From: Hyphomicrobiales bacterium
GTDB taxonomy: Bacteria; Pseudomonadota; Alphaproteobacteria; Rhizobiales; TMED25
Direction: 5' to 3'
DNA length: 33,080 nucleotides
Assembly (NCBI GenBank): GCA_016780665.1
Contig: JADHLM010000003.1
Coordinates: 1 to 33,080, forward strand
The position numbers were made by a program, and so were the translations under genes. Every line of letters starts with the position of its first letter. Positions within the stretch are counted from its first letter, which is position 1. Below the pieces are notes generated by a model. It saw only the letters and a program-made list of their open reading frames with translations. It was not told where the DNA came from and ran no database searches. Positions 7,011 through 14,377 of this stretch are shown piece after piece.

Positions 7011-7039
7011 ACTAGTGGAACAGAGATTGTTCCACTAGT
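7011..7039 (-). terminator. Intrinsic terminator after proteorhodopsin
   Basis: ACTAGTGGAAC (7011-7021) and GTTCCACTAGT (7029-7039) form a perfect 11-bp stem around the loop AGAGATT. Read on the minus strand it starts 8 bases after the rhodopsin stop codon and is followed by AACTTTTCTTTTC, an interrupted T-run. It is the strongest hairpin in this part of the window and probably ends or attenuates the rhodopsin message before the DUF393 gene. Confidence 0.8.
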
Positions 7040-7047
7040 GTTTTAAT

Positions 7048-7737
7048 TCATTTTGACTCAGATGTTGCAGCAGCCCAAATTACAACACCGAATGCGATTT
7101 TGTTAACAAAATCAGCTAGGTTGTAAATAAGGTTCAGTGAGTCGGCACTTCCTGCTCCGACATACCCGATTACGTAGCCTATAGGATAAATAGCCCAACC
7201 AACCGTAACAATAATCCTTAATGCATTAAATGCTTTTTGGGATGCTGGAGTTCCCTCGCTTGCACTTATTTTACTTGCTTCACCTACGAAAATTTCATAG
7301 ATGATATAAATCCATGCAAGCATTCCAATAATAAATGCCAACCATACATTCATTGATCCAATTTCACCCAGATATCCTGCAATTAGCATAATAACGGATG
7401 CACTTAGCAATCTCCAAAATAATGATGCAGATACAACAGCAATTGCTGCAAGAATTAGATAAAATTCAACAATCTGTAATGGAACTGTTAAAAGCCAATC
7501 AACGTATCTGAATACAACTGGTGACTCACCTGTGGTAACCCATACATCACGCATATAAAAATAGTGAATTGCCGCAATACCAGTAACCATTGCAGCTACA
7601 GTTAGAGATGTCTTCCATTTCCCTACTGCTCTATCTCTTTCAACCCAGAAAAAGAAAGTGGCAGCGACCATCGCGGCTGAAATTATCCAAAAGCTAACAC
7701 CTACTAAATCTGAAGGATTGAGTTGTCCTGTTGTCAT
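7048..7737 (-). CDS. Proteorhodopsin, blue-tuned light-driven proton pump
   Basis: A seven-helix microbial rhodopsin of 229 residues. Key positions (green proteorhodopsin numbering in brackets): proton acceptor Asp80 (D97) in FRYVDWLLTVP, tuning residue Gln88 (105), proton donor Glu91 (E108), retinal-binding Lys213 (K231) in DFVNKIAFG, and the His58 partner (H75). Acceptor plus donor carboxylates mean outward proton pumping; Gln at the tuning site is the blue-absorbing form. There is no cleavable signal of the GPR type. GGGAG lies 6 bases before the ATG. It is the last gene of a long operon and may also have its own promoter. No retinal or carotenoid biosynthesis gene is nearby, unlike many proteorhodopsin loci. 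Confidence 0.97.
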   Translation of the reverse strand: MTTGQLNPSDLVGVSFWIISAAMVAATFFFWVERDRAVGKWKTSLTVAAMVTGIAAIHYFYMRDVWVTTGESPVVFRYVDWLLTVPLQIVEFYLILAAIAVVSASLFWRLLSASVIMLIAGYLGEIGSMNVWLAFIIGMLAWIYIIYEIFVGEASKISASEGTPASQKAFNALRIIVTVGWAIYPIGYVIGYVGAGSADSLNLIYNLADFVNKIAFGVVIWAAATSESK

Positions 7738-7783
7738 AGTATTCTCCCTTAAAATTTACTATATAACTCCTACTCAAATACAT

Positions 7784-7812
7784 AGAATATTTGAAAAAGA
7801 TTACAAAAACAA
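7784..7812 (-). promoter_or_regulatory. Possible internal promoter for proteorhodopsin
   Basis: On the minus strand TTGTTT (7807-7812) and TATTCT (7784-7789) are 17 bases apart, in the 118-bp gap between the luxC-like gene and the rhodopsin gene. This is the widest gap in the run, and the rhodopsin start has the operon's clear GGGAG site. The -10 box matches consensus at four of six bases. In sequence this AT-rich, such a match is only suggestive. Confidence 0.35.
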
Positions 7813-7855
7813 TAATTTTTTATAAATTATCAATTATTTGTCTGCTGTAATTGAT

Positions 7856-9298
7856 TTAATCACCCTTTAATATTGGAATCTGATAAGTAAATTCATCTAC
7901 CAAATGATAGCCGTCTAATGGCTCGAAATGATGCCTCTTTAGGACGTAATTTGGACTTACGACTCTGTAAGCAGAAATCTGTTTAGAAATATAAACGGCC
8001 TTTTCCCAAAAATCATCATCCCCAATAACGATAATAGTTTGTATTTTTTCTATTCCTGCGTGTGTTATTTTATTGTTAATATCAGATAATCTGTTGATCA
8101 AAAGATCTTCACTATTCATATGAACAAACTCAAGAAAATTACTCCTCGAATGAATGTTTAAGTCTAAATCCGATGGAGCATCATCAAAAATAGATAGATT
8201 TTCACTACTGATAATTGAAATAACGTTACCATAAATCTTTGACTTATAAACCTTAGAACCATTATCAGTAGCGCGATTTAATACCCTGTCTAACTTAAAT
8301 AAGTCAAACTCATTTAACGCTGAGTTTTTAGAGTCGTATATTGCTTCGAGCCTTTTAACTAACATTGTATAAAATTCATCGTGCCTGGTTGTTACGCAGC
8401 TTTGCCCCTGGCAAATCACATATGCTTCCGTCGGTGAACTGCATAATTGTTGACCTAATACTGATATAGACTTCGCCACTTCTCCTGACACGATATCTTG
8501 ATTTTTATTTAAATATTCTTCCTGTATTAATAAAATGCCAGTTAGTGCTTCCATATTTATAATATTTGGCCTATGTGAATTTTTTCTTACTGCTTGGTAA
8601 TAATATTCATTAGCTTCTCTGCCCCCCCAAATATTGATAACATCCCATGGTACAACATTTAATAATTGATCTAGTTCTAACTTTTGCATTTCAATTTGAT
8701 GGTCAAGATTTGTAAAATATATTGGAGTGCCATCGTCAAAGGGAAGAGAACTAAAAAGTTCTGTTATAGCAACTTGATGTAATTTTGGTAATTGAATAAC
8801 AGTCACATTCCCACAAAGAAAAGACAGTATACTGGCAGTAATTACTGGTAAAATAGTGTTTGAACTGCCAACTATTAAAATTAGACCCTTGGGTGATATG
8901 ACATATTCATAATTATCTGAAAGTCTCCGATTTACAGAGAGACATTCACTGTCATAAGAATTTGAAAAAGAATTACTCGGATTTTGAAAAATATTTTTTA
9001 TGGTTTCCATAGAAAATAACTCTTTGAGCAGATTAATCTCAATTTTTACTCCATTCTCTGGATATCCAAATTCAGTCATTCTATGAAAGAATTTATTTTC
9101 AACATCTTTCCAATGCTTAGTCTTAATATAATTACTGATTTTTTCTAGTTCTGCTAACCTATCTTGCAAACTCTTTTTTTTCTGTCGTGATAATTTATCA
9201 GCAAACTCCGTGAGCCATGGATATTTTTTATATAAGTTGGCCTCAACATTGCTATTATTATCATTTTTAAACCTAGAAAAAAATCTAATCATCCACAC
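7856..9298 (-). CDS. LuxC-like acyl-CoA/acyl-protein reductase
   Basis: A 480-residue member of the LuxC family (aldehyde dehydrogenase fold), which reduces a thioester-bound acyl group to the aldehyde with NADPH in luminous bacteria. The nucleotide-binding part includes ISPKGLILIVGSSNTILPV (134-152). The catalytic cysteine sits in LGQQLCSSPTEAY at residue 286, the same number as in Vibrio LuxC. WGGREANEYY (224-233) is another typical block. Its start overlaps the end of the LuxE-like gene by 10 bp, as expected for partners in one reductase complex. No luxA, luxB or luxD homologue is in the window, so light emission is not implied. The substrate is unknown. It lies directly before proteorhodopsin. 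Confidence 0.85.
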   Translation of the reverse strand: MWMIRFFSRFKNDNNSNVEANLYKKYPWLTEFADKLSRQKKKSLQDRLAELEKISNYIKTKHWKDVENKFFHRMTEFGYPENGVKIEINLLKELFSMETIKNIFQNPSNSFSNSYDSECLSVNRRLSDNYEYVISPKGLILIVGSSNTILPVITASILSFLCGNVTVIQLPKLHQVAITELFSSLPFDDGTPIYFTNLDHQIEMQKLELDQLLNVVPWDVINIWGGREANEYYYQAVRKNSHRPNIINMEALTGILLIQEEYLNKNQDIVSGEVAKSISVLGQQLCSSPTEAYVICQGQSCVTTRHDEFYTMLVKRLEAIYDSKNSALNEFDLFKLDRVLNRATDNGSKVYKSKIYGNVISIISSENLSIFDDAPSDLDLNIHSRSNFLEFVHMNSEDLLINRLSDINNKITHAGIEKIQTIIVIGDDDFWEKAVYISKQISAYRVVSPNYVLKRHHFEPLDGYHLVDEFTYQIPILKGD

Positions 9299-10620
9299 CC
9301 TTCGCGTATTTTGAACCCTTCATCTTCTTTTGCGCGACGAGAATATATGAAGCCATTTTGGGATAAGTTTCTTTTTCCCATAACCGTATCAATTTGATTT
9401 TTATCATCAGCTGGCTTTACAAAATCTCCAGGCACAATCGCTTCAATGTAATCAAGAGTCGCAAAATTTAAATAATATAACAAGTAATCTTTACCAGGCT
9501 TCGGATTCTTGACTGGAGTCAAATCAGTAGGTGACTCTAACAAAGCAATATAAGTAAGAGGATGAGGATATTTGACCCATGCATCAGAAGTTTGAGGATC
9601 ATTAGGTAAGCCTATAAATACACACAATGACTCTGTTAGACCCAACATATCTATTACTGGAGCTGATTTTTTAACCTTACTTCCTGTAAATATTTTATCT
9701 CCAGTTGCTCTTACAACCTGATCTAATGATGTAATGTGCGAAGGTAGTCTTTTTAGACCGCCTCCAATCATTAAAACTCCATTTTCACCTAGCTGCACAG
9801 GAGGGGCACCAAGAGATAATTTCATCATCAGAGCTTTGAACCCCGTCGGCTCAATGAACATCTTATATAAGCCAACTCCGCTAGCAATAAAGTATTTTGT
9901 ACTATTTTTGCTCTGAAAAAACTTCCTCATTTCTTTTATATTTGGGCCTATTCTTTGCCAAATGGTGGAGTCTTTAGGACCTTTGTTAACTTTTGCTCCA
10001 AAAGAGACTGACAAACCTCTGTGCCTCAGAAAATCTGAACCAATTGCAGCAAAAGCAAGAAAGTCTGTCATTTCTGGTGCCATGTGAAATAAACACTCTC
10101 CATCATTTATCTCCTTACCAATGGACCAATCAATCAAATTACCATTAATTTTTCTAGATAAATCTAATGATAGATTTGATCTATATACATTAACGGGCCC
10201 TATTGTTCCCAATGTTGTGCCACTTGACATGAAGCTCATGCCAAAGGATTTATCTGAAAAATGTTCAATTAAGCGTGACTTCTGGCCATCTCCTCTCAAA
10301 TCATCGGAGTGGATTCTTAATTTTATAAGATCATGTAATTTTATATCTTTCTTGAGTTTCCCATCATTATTTTCAGCTAAGCCACGGCTAAAAAATAACT
10401 TTTTGTAATAACCATTTTTATCATGACGTAAAAAAAACTCTAGATATGGATATATTAAACTATTCTGCAACCTCTCAGTATCATTTGGAGAGAAATCAGT
10501 CATAATGTTTTTATTAGACAGTACTTCCTGAAGTTTTTTTACATAGGGATCATCAATAACAAATGATTTTTCTATTGATAGATCTGCAGGCATTCCATGC
10601 CCATTAAAAGCTCCTATCAT
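9289..10620 (-). CDS. LuxE-like acyl-protein synthetase
   Basis: A 443-residue adenylate-forming protein of the LuxE/PaaK group. In lux systems LuxE uses ATP to activate a fatty acid as acyl-AMP, holds it on a cysteine and passes it to LuxC. Seen here: the phosphate-loop motif FMSSGTTLGT (130-139), the MIGGGLK strand (284-290), and MLGLTE (325-330), equivalent to the Y/G-x-T-E motif. Vibrio LuxE is shorter (about 370); the extra length is mostly at the N-terminus. A strong ribosome binding site, AGGGGGG, lies 8 bases before the ATG. Pairing with the LuxC-like gene supports an acid-to-aldehyde reductase. The substrate is inferred to be a fatty or similar hydrophobic acid. Confidence 0.82.
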   Translation of the reverse strand: MIGAFNGHGMPADLSIEKSFVIDDPYVKKLQEVLSNKNIMTDFSPNDTERLQNSLIYPYLEFFLRHDKNGYYKKLFFSRGLAENNDGKLKKDIKLHDLIKLRIHSDDLRGDGQKSRLIEHFSDKSFGMSFMSSGTTLGTIGPVNVYRSNLSLDLSRKINGNLIDWSIGKEINDGECLFHMAPEMTDFLAFAAIGSDFLRHRGLSVSFGAKVNKGPKDSTIWQRIGPNIKEMRKFFQSKNSTKYFIASGVGLYKMFIEPTGFKALMMKLSLGAPPVQLGENGVLMIGGGLKRLPSHITSLDQVVRATGDKIFTGSKVKKSAPVIDMLGLTESLCVFIGLPNDPQTSDAWVKYPHPLTYIALLESPTDLTPVKNPKPGKDYLLYYLNFATLDYIEAIVPGDFVKPADDKNQIDTVMGKRNLSQNGFIYSRRAKEDEGFKIREGCG

Positions 10621-10662
10621 TATTCAACCCCCCTATTTATAAATAATGAATATCAAATTATC

Positions 10663-11082
10663 TCATAAGAAAATCTTATCAGATAATGAATAAGTCAACA
10701 AAGAATAAGAGAGTAATTTAAATACTGATGCATACATTGCTTCTGGAGATACCTTATATTTTCCTCTCCCATATGTCATGGCAATATCAAAATAGGATAA
10801 AGTGTTATAAATTGTACTAGCTCCAAATACGACGATGCCAAAAACGAAAAAAGCCCAGTTACCAGAAGGCCCAAAAATTAGTATTAAAAATGCAACCGTT
10901 GCCTCTGCTGTTGGCCAACATGCGGCAAATCTTGCGATTAATGCTGCAGACTCATCGATATTATACCTTGCTAAAACTTTTTTTGTTTCCCAAAGTTGGA
11001 CTGCTGCATAAAACCCAGGTGTAAATATACAAGCAAAAATAAACAATACTAATGTGTATATGTTGTTAAAATTCTCTACCAT
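10663..11082 (-). CDS. Unknown multi-pass membrane protein of the rhodopsin operon
   Basis: A 139-residue hydrophobic protein I do not recognise. It has about four membrane segments, near residues 8-28, 55-73, 75-95 and 115-135. Distinctive loop sequences are QLWETKKVLARYNIDESAAL (between segments 1 and 2) and YFDIAMTYGRGKYKVSPEAM (between 3 and 4). Short motifs such as CWPTAEA and GPSGNW may help in searching. A very strong ribosome binding site (GAGGGAGGAT, 5 bases before the ATG) suggests high expression. It sits between the ion channel (14 bp upstream) and the LuxE-like gene (42 bp downstream). A channel accessory subunit or lipid-related membrane protein are both possible. Confidence 0.75.
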   Translation of the reverse strand: MVENFNNIYTLVLFIFACIFTPGFYAAVQLWETKKVLARYNIDESAALIARFAACWPTAEATVAFLILIFGPSGNWAFFVFGIVVFGASTIYNTLSYFDIAMTYGRGKYKVSPEAMYASVFKLLSYSLLTYSLSDKIFL

Positions 11083-11096
11083 CTAAAATCCTCCCT

Positions 11097-11783
11097 CTAT
11101 TCTTTATTTGTTACAACATCAACTAACACTGCGATTATTAGATTTAATATTGTAATTGAACCAATTGCAATAAAACTATAAAAATAAATCCAAGCCCACC
11201 AAAATATTTCTTGCATTGGTAACATAACAGTTTCCCAACTGGATAGAGTTAGAACTTGAAAAAGAGTTATCATCGCAACGCCCAAATCACCCCAACGACC
11301 TGGGTCTGAAGTAGCGAATAAAATACTACCAATTGATGCATAAACATAAATTATAATAAACAGCAACAATGAAACATAAAAGACCCTTTTTAATGACTTT
11401 AGTAATGACTCAATGAGTTCCTTCAATTCGGGAATTGCTGAGATTAGTCTTAATACCCGAAAAATTCTTAACAACCTTAGAACAAGTATTGAGGAGTTTG
11501 GTCCTACAGGAATAATTGAGGCTATTACTATTATCGTATCAAATATATTCCATCCATCCTTAAAGAAATGTAACTTCCTTTTTTCTGCAAAAAATCGTAT
11601 CGAAATCTCTACCACAAAAAAAAGAGTTATCAATACATCCAAGGAATGAAGAATAAATAGAATACTTGGTGGTATATTATATGTGGATGCACCAACTAAA
11701 AGTGCAGATAATATAATGGCGAATACAACAATGGCCTGAAAAAGCCTGTGATCTTTGATATTTTTAAATAAGTTTCTGTTCAT
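11097..11783 (-). CDS. Voltage-gated cation channel, bacterial Nav-like, with altered selectivity filter
   Basis: A six-helix single-domain ion channel (about 228 residues from this start). S4 is the voltage sensor: arginines every third residue in LVLRLLRIFRVLRL (four in all). The pore region has FQVLTLSSWETVMLP, which aligns with the TLESW filter of NaChBac but has Ser in place of the filter Glu and a Glu two residues later. The S6 end is ITILNLIIAVLVDVV. I chose the ATG at 11781-11783, which overlaps the cutA stop as ATGA; an ATG at 11813 would add 10 residues. Ion selectivity (Na, Ca or mixed) cannot be assumed with this filter. Coupling to rhodopsin-driven membrane potential is an inference from the operon. 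Confidence 0.85.
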   Translation of the reverse strand: MNRNLFKNIKDHRLFQAIVVFAIILSALLVGASTYNIPPSILFILHSLDVLITLFFVVEISIRFFAEKRKLHFFKDGWNIFDTIIVIASIIPVGPNSSILVLRLLRIFRVLRLISAIPELKELIESLLKSLKRVFYVSLLLFIIIYVYASIGSILFATSDPGRWGDLGVAMITLFQVLTLSSWETVMLPMQEIFWWAWIYFYSFIAIGSITILNLIIAVLVDVVTNKE

Positions 11784-12103
11784 GTCTCTGTTGTGATTGA
11801 TTTCAAGAGCCAATTTGCATAATCATCATCGATTTGAGTAATAGGTAACCCAATAATGCACGGTATCTCATATGAATGAAACTTTTTTATTTGTTTTTTA
11901 ATTTCAGTAAAATTCTTTTCAATTGCTTTCATAATGATTGTACATTCTTCATCTTGGGCAATCTTATTGTCCCATTTATATAAAGAGATCATTGAAGGGT
12001 ATATGTTTGAACAAGCAATTAAATTATTTTCAAGTAAAATTTCAGATATGCGTTTTGCTTCATTCAATGAAGAACATGTGGTGTAGATTAGAAAAAATTT
12101 CAT
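11780..12103 (-). CDS. cutA: CutA1 family protein (divalent-ion tolerance)
   Basis: A 107-residue protein matching the trimeric, PII-like CutA1 fold in length and sequence: it opens FFLIYTTCSSLNEAKRIS, has NLIACSNIYP (27-36), SLYKWDNKI, then EECTIIMKA, and ends with IPCIIGLPI and DYANWLLKS. CutA1 was linked to copper tolerance in E. coli, but its real job is still debated. It overlaps the ceramidase-like gene before it by 4 bp and the channel gene after it by ATGA, so it is translationally coupled to both. Confidence 0.93.
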   Translation of the reverse strand: MKFFLIYTTCSSLNEAKRISEILLENNLIACSNIYPSMISLYKWDNKIAQDEECTIIMKAIEKNFTEIKKQIKKFHSYEIPCIIGLPITQIDDDYANWLLKSITTET

Positions 12104-12759
12104 TTCTTAAACCTCTTAATGAATAGCAAAACCAAACTATATAATAATATTGCATTTAATATATGCCAGATCAAGTGCGTTCCAAATGGTATATAGGAAC
12201 AAGCAAAAGCATCGATTTGTCTAAATGTTAGAGAAATTATAAAGATAATTGATGCAATAAATAGTCCTCTTGAGATTTCAAGTTCTTGTTTCACAAGTGA
12301 TATAGCTGATATGAAAAGCATGGCAAATAGCGCTGTTAAATAGGATGATATTTCCTCCACACCAGCATACCCAAGCAAGATATTCAAACTCAAAAAAATA
12401 ATAAGTGCAACAACTGAAAGTAAATTAGTTTGTTCAAGATAAAATCTAACTGCGATGTAAAGATAGAAAAGTATAAATATCATTATTGGTAATGTATCTG
12501 CAAACGCAGACCACAAATTACCAAATGCATGAAATAAGAAGCTGCCTAAGCCAATTAGTAAGATTAAATAGGTTAATATAGTTGAGTATCTTTTATGAGA
12601 CTTATCGCTAAAAGATACATCTTTTAATTTCCGAAGAAGAATATAAAAAGCGATAATGAAAGCGATATTGGATAAAAAATTAATGGGTTCTGCAAATAGG
12701 TCTGAAGATACCCTTTCACAATAAATATCTATGCTTGTATTGAGGTTAATTGATGACAC
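12100..12759 (-). CDS. Ceramidase-like membrane hydrolase (CREST superfamily)
   Basis: A 219-residue, seven-helix membrane protein with all the zinc-hydrolase motifs of the alkaline ceramidase/CREST superfamily. The N-terminal YCER (13-16) and NFLSN (27-31) come first, then GLGSFLFH (Ser73, His77), FADTLPI (Asp88) and PFGTHLIWHILNA (His195, His199). In the family these bind zinc and hydrolyse an amide bond in lipids, releasing a fatty acid. Bacterial members of the superfamily have mostly unknown substrates. The active site is complete. It lies 7 bp after the glutaredoxin-like gene and overlaps cutA. A freed acyl chain could feed the LuxE-like enzyme of the same operon; that is my inference. 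Confidence 0.82.
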   Translation of the reverse strand: MSSINLNTSIDIYCERVSSDLFAEPINFLSNIAFIIAFYILLRKLKDVSFSDKSHKRYSTILTYLILLIGLGSFLFHAFGNLWSAFADTLPIMIFILFYLYIAVRFYLEQTNLLSVVALIIFLSLNILLGYAGVEEISSYLTALFAMLFISAISLVKQELEISRGLFIASIIFIISLTFRQIDAFACSYIPFGTHLIWHILNAILLYSLVLLFIKRFKK

Positions 12760-12766
12760 TAATTAA

Positions 12767-13144
12767 CTATGCACTTAATTCTGTGATTTTTTCTTTTGCT
12801 TCTCTGAGCTGTTTCATAATATTTCTCATTCTTGGCATCATATTATTTTCCCAATATTTTAACATCTCAATATTATCTCTGGTTATATTATAAACACCAG
12901 AAAAATGCTCAATTAATTCATCAGAGCCTGCAAGAAATATACCATCTAATGACTCGACGGTTGGAAAGCTTGCTTTTTGGCCTGACTTTTCGAGAATATA
13001 CATCGTTATTTCCTCATATGACTCTTCATCAGCATGCGCAACGTGTAATTCAAAATCAACTAATTTATTTATTTCATTGAGATACACAATAAACTTGTAG
13101 GAAAATGGGCATCCTGCTTTAACGAATAATTTATTTTTGTTCAT
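12767..13144 (-). CDS. Glutaredoxin-like protein, monothiol CPFS
   Basis: A 125-residue protein with a glutaredoxin or GST N-terminal fold: strand KLFVKAG, the active-site-like CPFS (12-15) at the start of helix 1, and FPTVESLDGIFLAGSDELIE (61-80), which holds the cis-proline strand and the G-S-D turn that bind glutathione in this fold. A charged helical tail of about 45 residues follows, so it is longer than plain glutaredoxin but too short for a full GST. Only one active-site cysteine is present. It sits between the pirin and ceramidase-like genes with gaps of 13 and 7 bp. Confidence 0.72.
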   Translation of the reverse strand: MNKNKLFVKAGCPFSYKFIVYLNEINKLVDFELHVAHADEESYEEITMYILEKSGQKASFPTVESLDGIFLAGSDELIEHFSGVYNITRDNIEMLKYWENNMMPRMRNIMKQLREAKEKITELSA

Positions 13145-13157
13145 TTAATTCTCGCTT

Positions 13158-14060
13158 CTATTTTATAAAATTTCCTGTATTTAAATCTTGCATAGCTTGG
13201 ATAAGTTCTTCTCTTGAATTCATGACAATTGGTCCGTGCCATGCTATTGGCTCTCTAATTGGTTTTCCAGATACAAGTAGAAATCTTACCCCTTCATCAA
13301 AAGTGTGCAATACAACATTTTCTCCTGGATCAAAATAAATTAGAGTCTTATTCCCCGAGGAGTCCCTAATATTGAATTCTTCGCCATTAAATTCCTTTTC
13401 TACTCTGATACCGACAGGATCTGAAGCATATTGAAAATGAGCTGAACCGCTAAATACGTACGCAAATGTACTTTTATAAGTATCAATTTTCAGTAATTTA
13501 TTCGTATTTGGTGGCACATAGACATCTAAAAACTGAGGCTCAGCAGCTATTCCATCTACAGGTCCCAATATCCCTCTGTAATCGCCAACTACAACTTTAA
13601 TTTTTGACCCGTCATCATCTTCAACTATTGGAATCCCCGTAGTATCTATATCTTGATATCTGGGTGAAGTCATTTTTTTATCAGATGGCAAATTAGCCCA
13701 TAATTGAAATCCATGCATCTGTCCAATCTCATTACCTTGAGGCATCTCTTGGTGCATGATCCCTGAACCAGCAGTCATCCATTGCACATCGCCGCCTGCA
13801 AGAAGTCCAGTATTACCGAGACTATCTTTATGTTCAACTGTTCCTTCAAGCACATATGTAATTGTTTCAATTCCTCTATGCGGATGCCATGGAAATCCCG
13901 CCTTATATTTTTCTGGGTCTTCATTTCTAAAATCATCTAATAACAAAAATGGATCAAATTTTTCTGGGTCTGCAAAACCAAATACTCTGTCAAGTGATAC
14001 ACCTGCTCCTTCCAGAACAGATTTTGGATTTGATTTAGTTGTGATTGGCCTAAATGACAT
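13158..14060 (-). CDS. Pirin-family bicupin
   Basis: A 300-residue pirin of ordinary length. The N-terminal cupin carries the four metal ligands: His59 and His61 in FPWHPHRGIET, and His103 and Glu105 in GSGIMHQEMP, matching the iron site of human pirin. VTYVLEGTVEHKDS-type and GGDVQWMTAG strands are also typical. The C-terminal cupin (about 180-290) has PREPIAWHGPIVMN-like sequence (here IREPIAWHGP). Bacterial pirins include quercetin dioxygenases and redox-responsive regulators, so the job is not fixed by homology. It lies 8 bp after the small membrane protein gene at the head of the operon. Confidence 0.93.
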   Translation of the reverse strand: MSFRPITTKSNPKSVLEGAGVSLDRVFGFADPEKFDPFLLLDDFRNEDPEKYKAGFPWHPHRGIETITYVLEGTVEHKDSLGNTGLLAGGDVQWMTAGSGIMHQEMPQGNEIGQMHGFQLWANLPSDKKMTSPRYQDIDTTGIPIVEDDDGSKIKVVVGDYRGILGPVDGIAAEPQFLDVYVPPNTNKLLKIDTYKSTFAYVFSGSAHFQYASDPVGIRVEKEFNGEEFNIRDSSGNKTLIYFDPGENVVLHTFDEGVRFLLVSGKPIREPIAWHGPIVMNSREELIQAMQDLNTGNFIK

Positions 14061-14068
14061 TTAAACTC

Positions 14069-14281
14069 CTAATTAAAAAATTTCATAATCGTAATGACTG
14101 TCATAGTAACTGCACATGCGAAGGATATCATTATTATCATCCCTAAGTAATGAGCCATCCTATTTGATGAAAGGGTGTCATCTATAACAGCCTCATCATT
14201 TGCTTTTACTTTTCTAAATAGGTATCCTGAAATGAGGAAAATACCATAAAATATCAATGTGTATTTGAGTTCTGTAGTCAT
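14069..14281 (-). CDS. Small two-helix membrane protein, first gene of the rhodopsin operon
   Basis: A 70-residue protein with hydrophobic helices at about 6-23 (YTLIFYGIFLISGYLF) and 45-66 (YLGMIIMISFACAVTMTVIT), joined by a charged loop (RKVKANDEAVIDDTLSSNR). I do not recognise it. Its start lies about 50 bases downstream of the expected transcription start of the promoter at 14336-14364, and pirin follows after 8 bp. Position as the leader gene and clear membrane topology support it as real. Confidence 0.7.
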   Translation of the reverse strand: MTTELKYTLIFYGIFLISGYLFRKVKANDEAVIDDTLSSNRMAHYLGMIIMISFACAVTMTVITIMKFFN

Positions 14282-14335
14282 TTTTTAACAAATTAACATA
14301 ATTAAATCTCTGTGGGTTTACTTATTATAAGAAAA

Positions 14336-14364
14336 ATTATATCCTCTTTAGAGAATTTGTGCAA
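14336..14364 (-). promoter_or_regulatory. Sigma70-like promoter of the rhodopsin operon
   Basis: On the minus strand TTGCAC (14359-14364) and a perfect TATAAT (14336-14341) are separated by exactly 17 bases. This is the best promoter match I found in the window. It points at the ten-gene minus-strand run that ends with proteorhodopsin. The -35 box overlaps the region just before the ribosome binding site (AGGAG) of the divergent bicupin gene, so a regulator binding here could affect both. Confidence 0.7.
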
Positions 14365-14377
14365 ATAGGAGTGAAAT

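Noticed and set aside
7048..10620. A bioluminescence (lux) operon
   Set aside because: LuxC- and LuxE-like genes are present, but no luciferase subunits or luxD; light emission is not supported.
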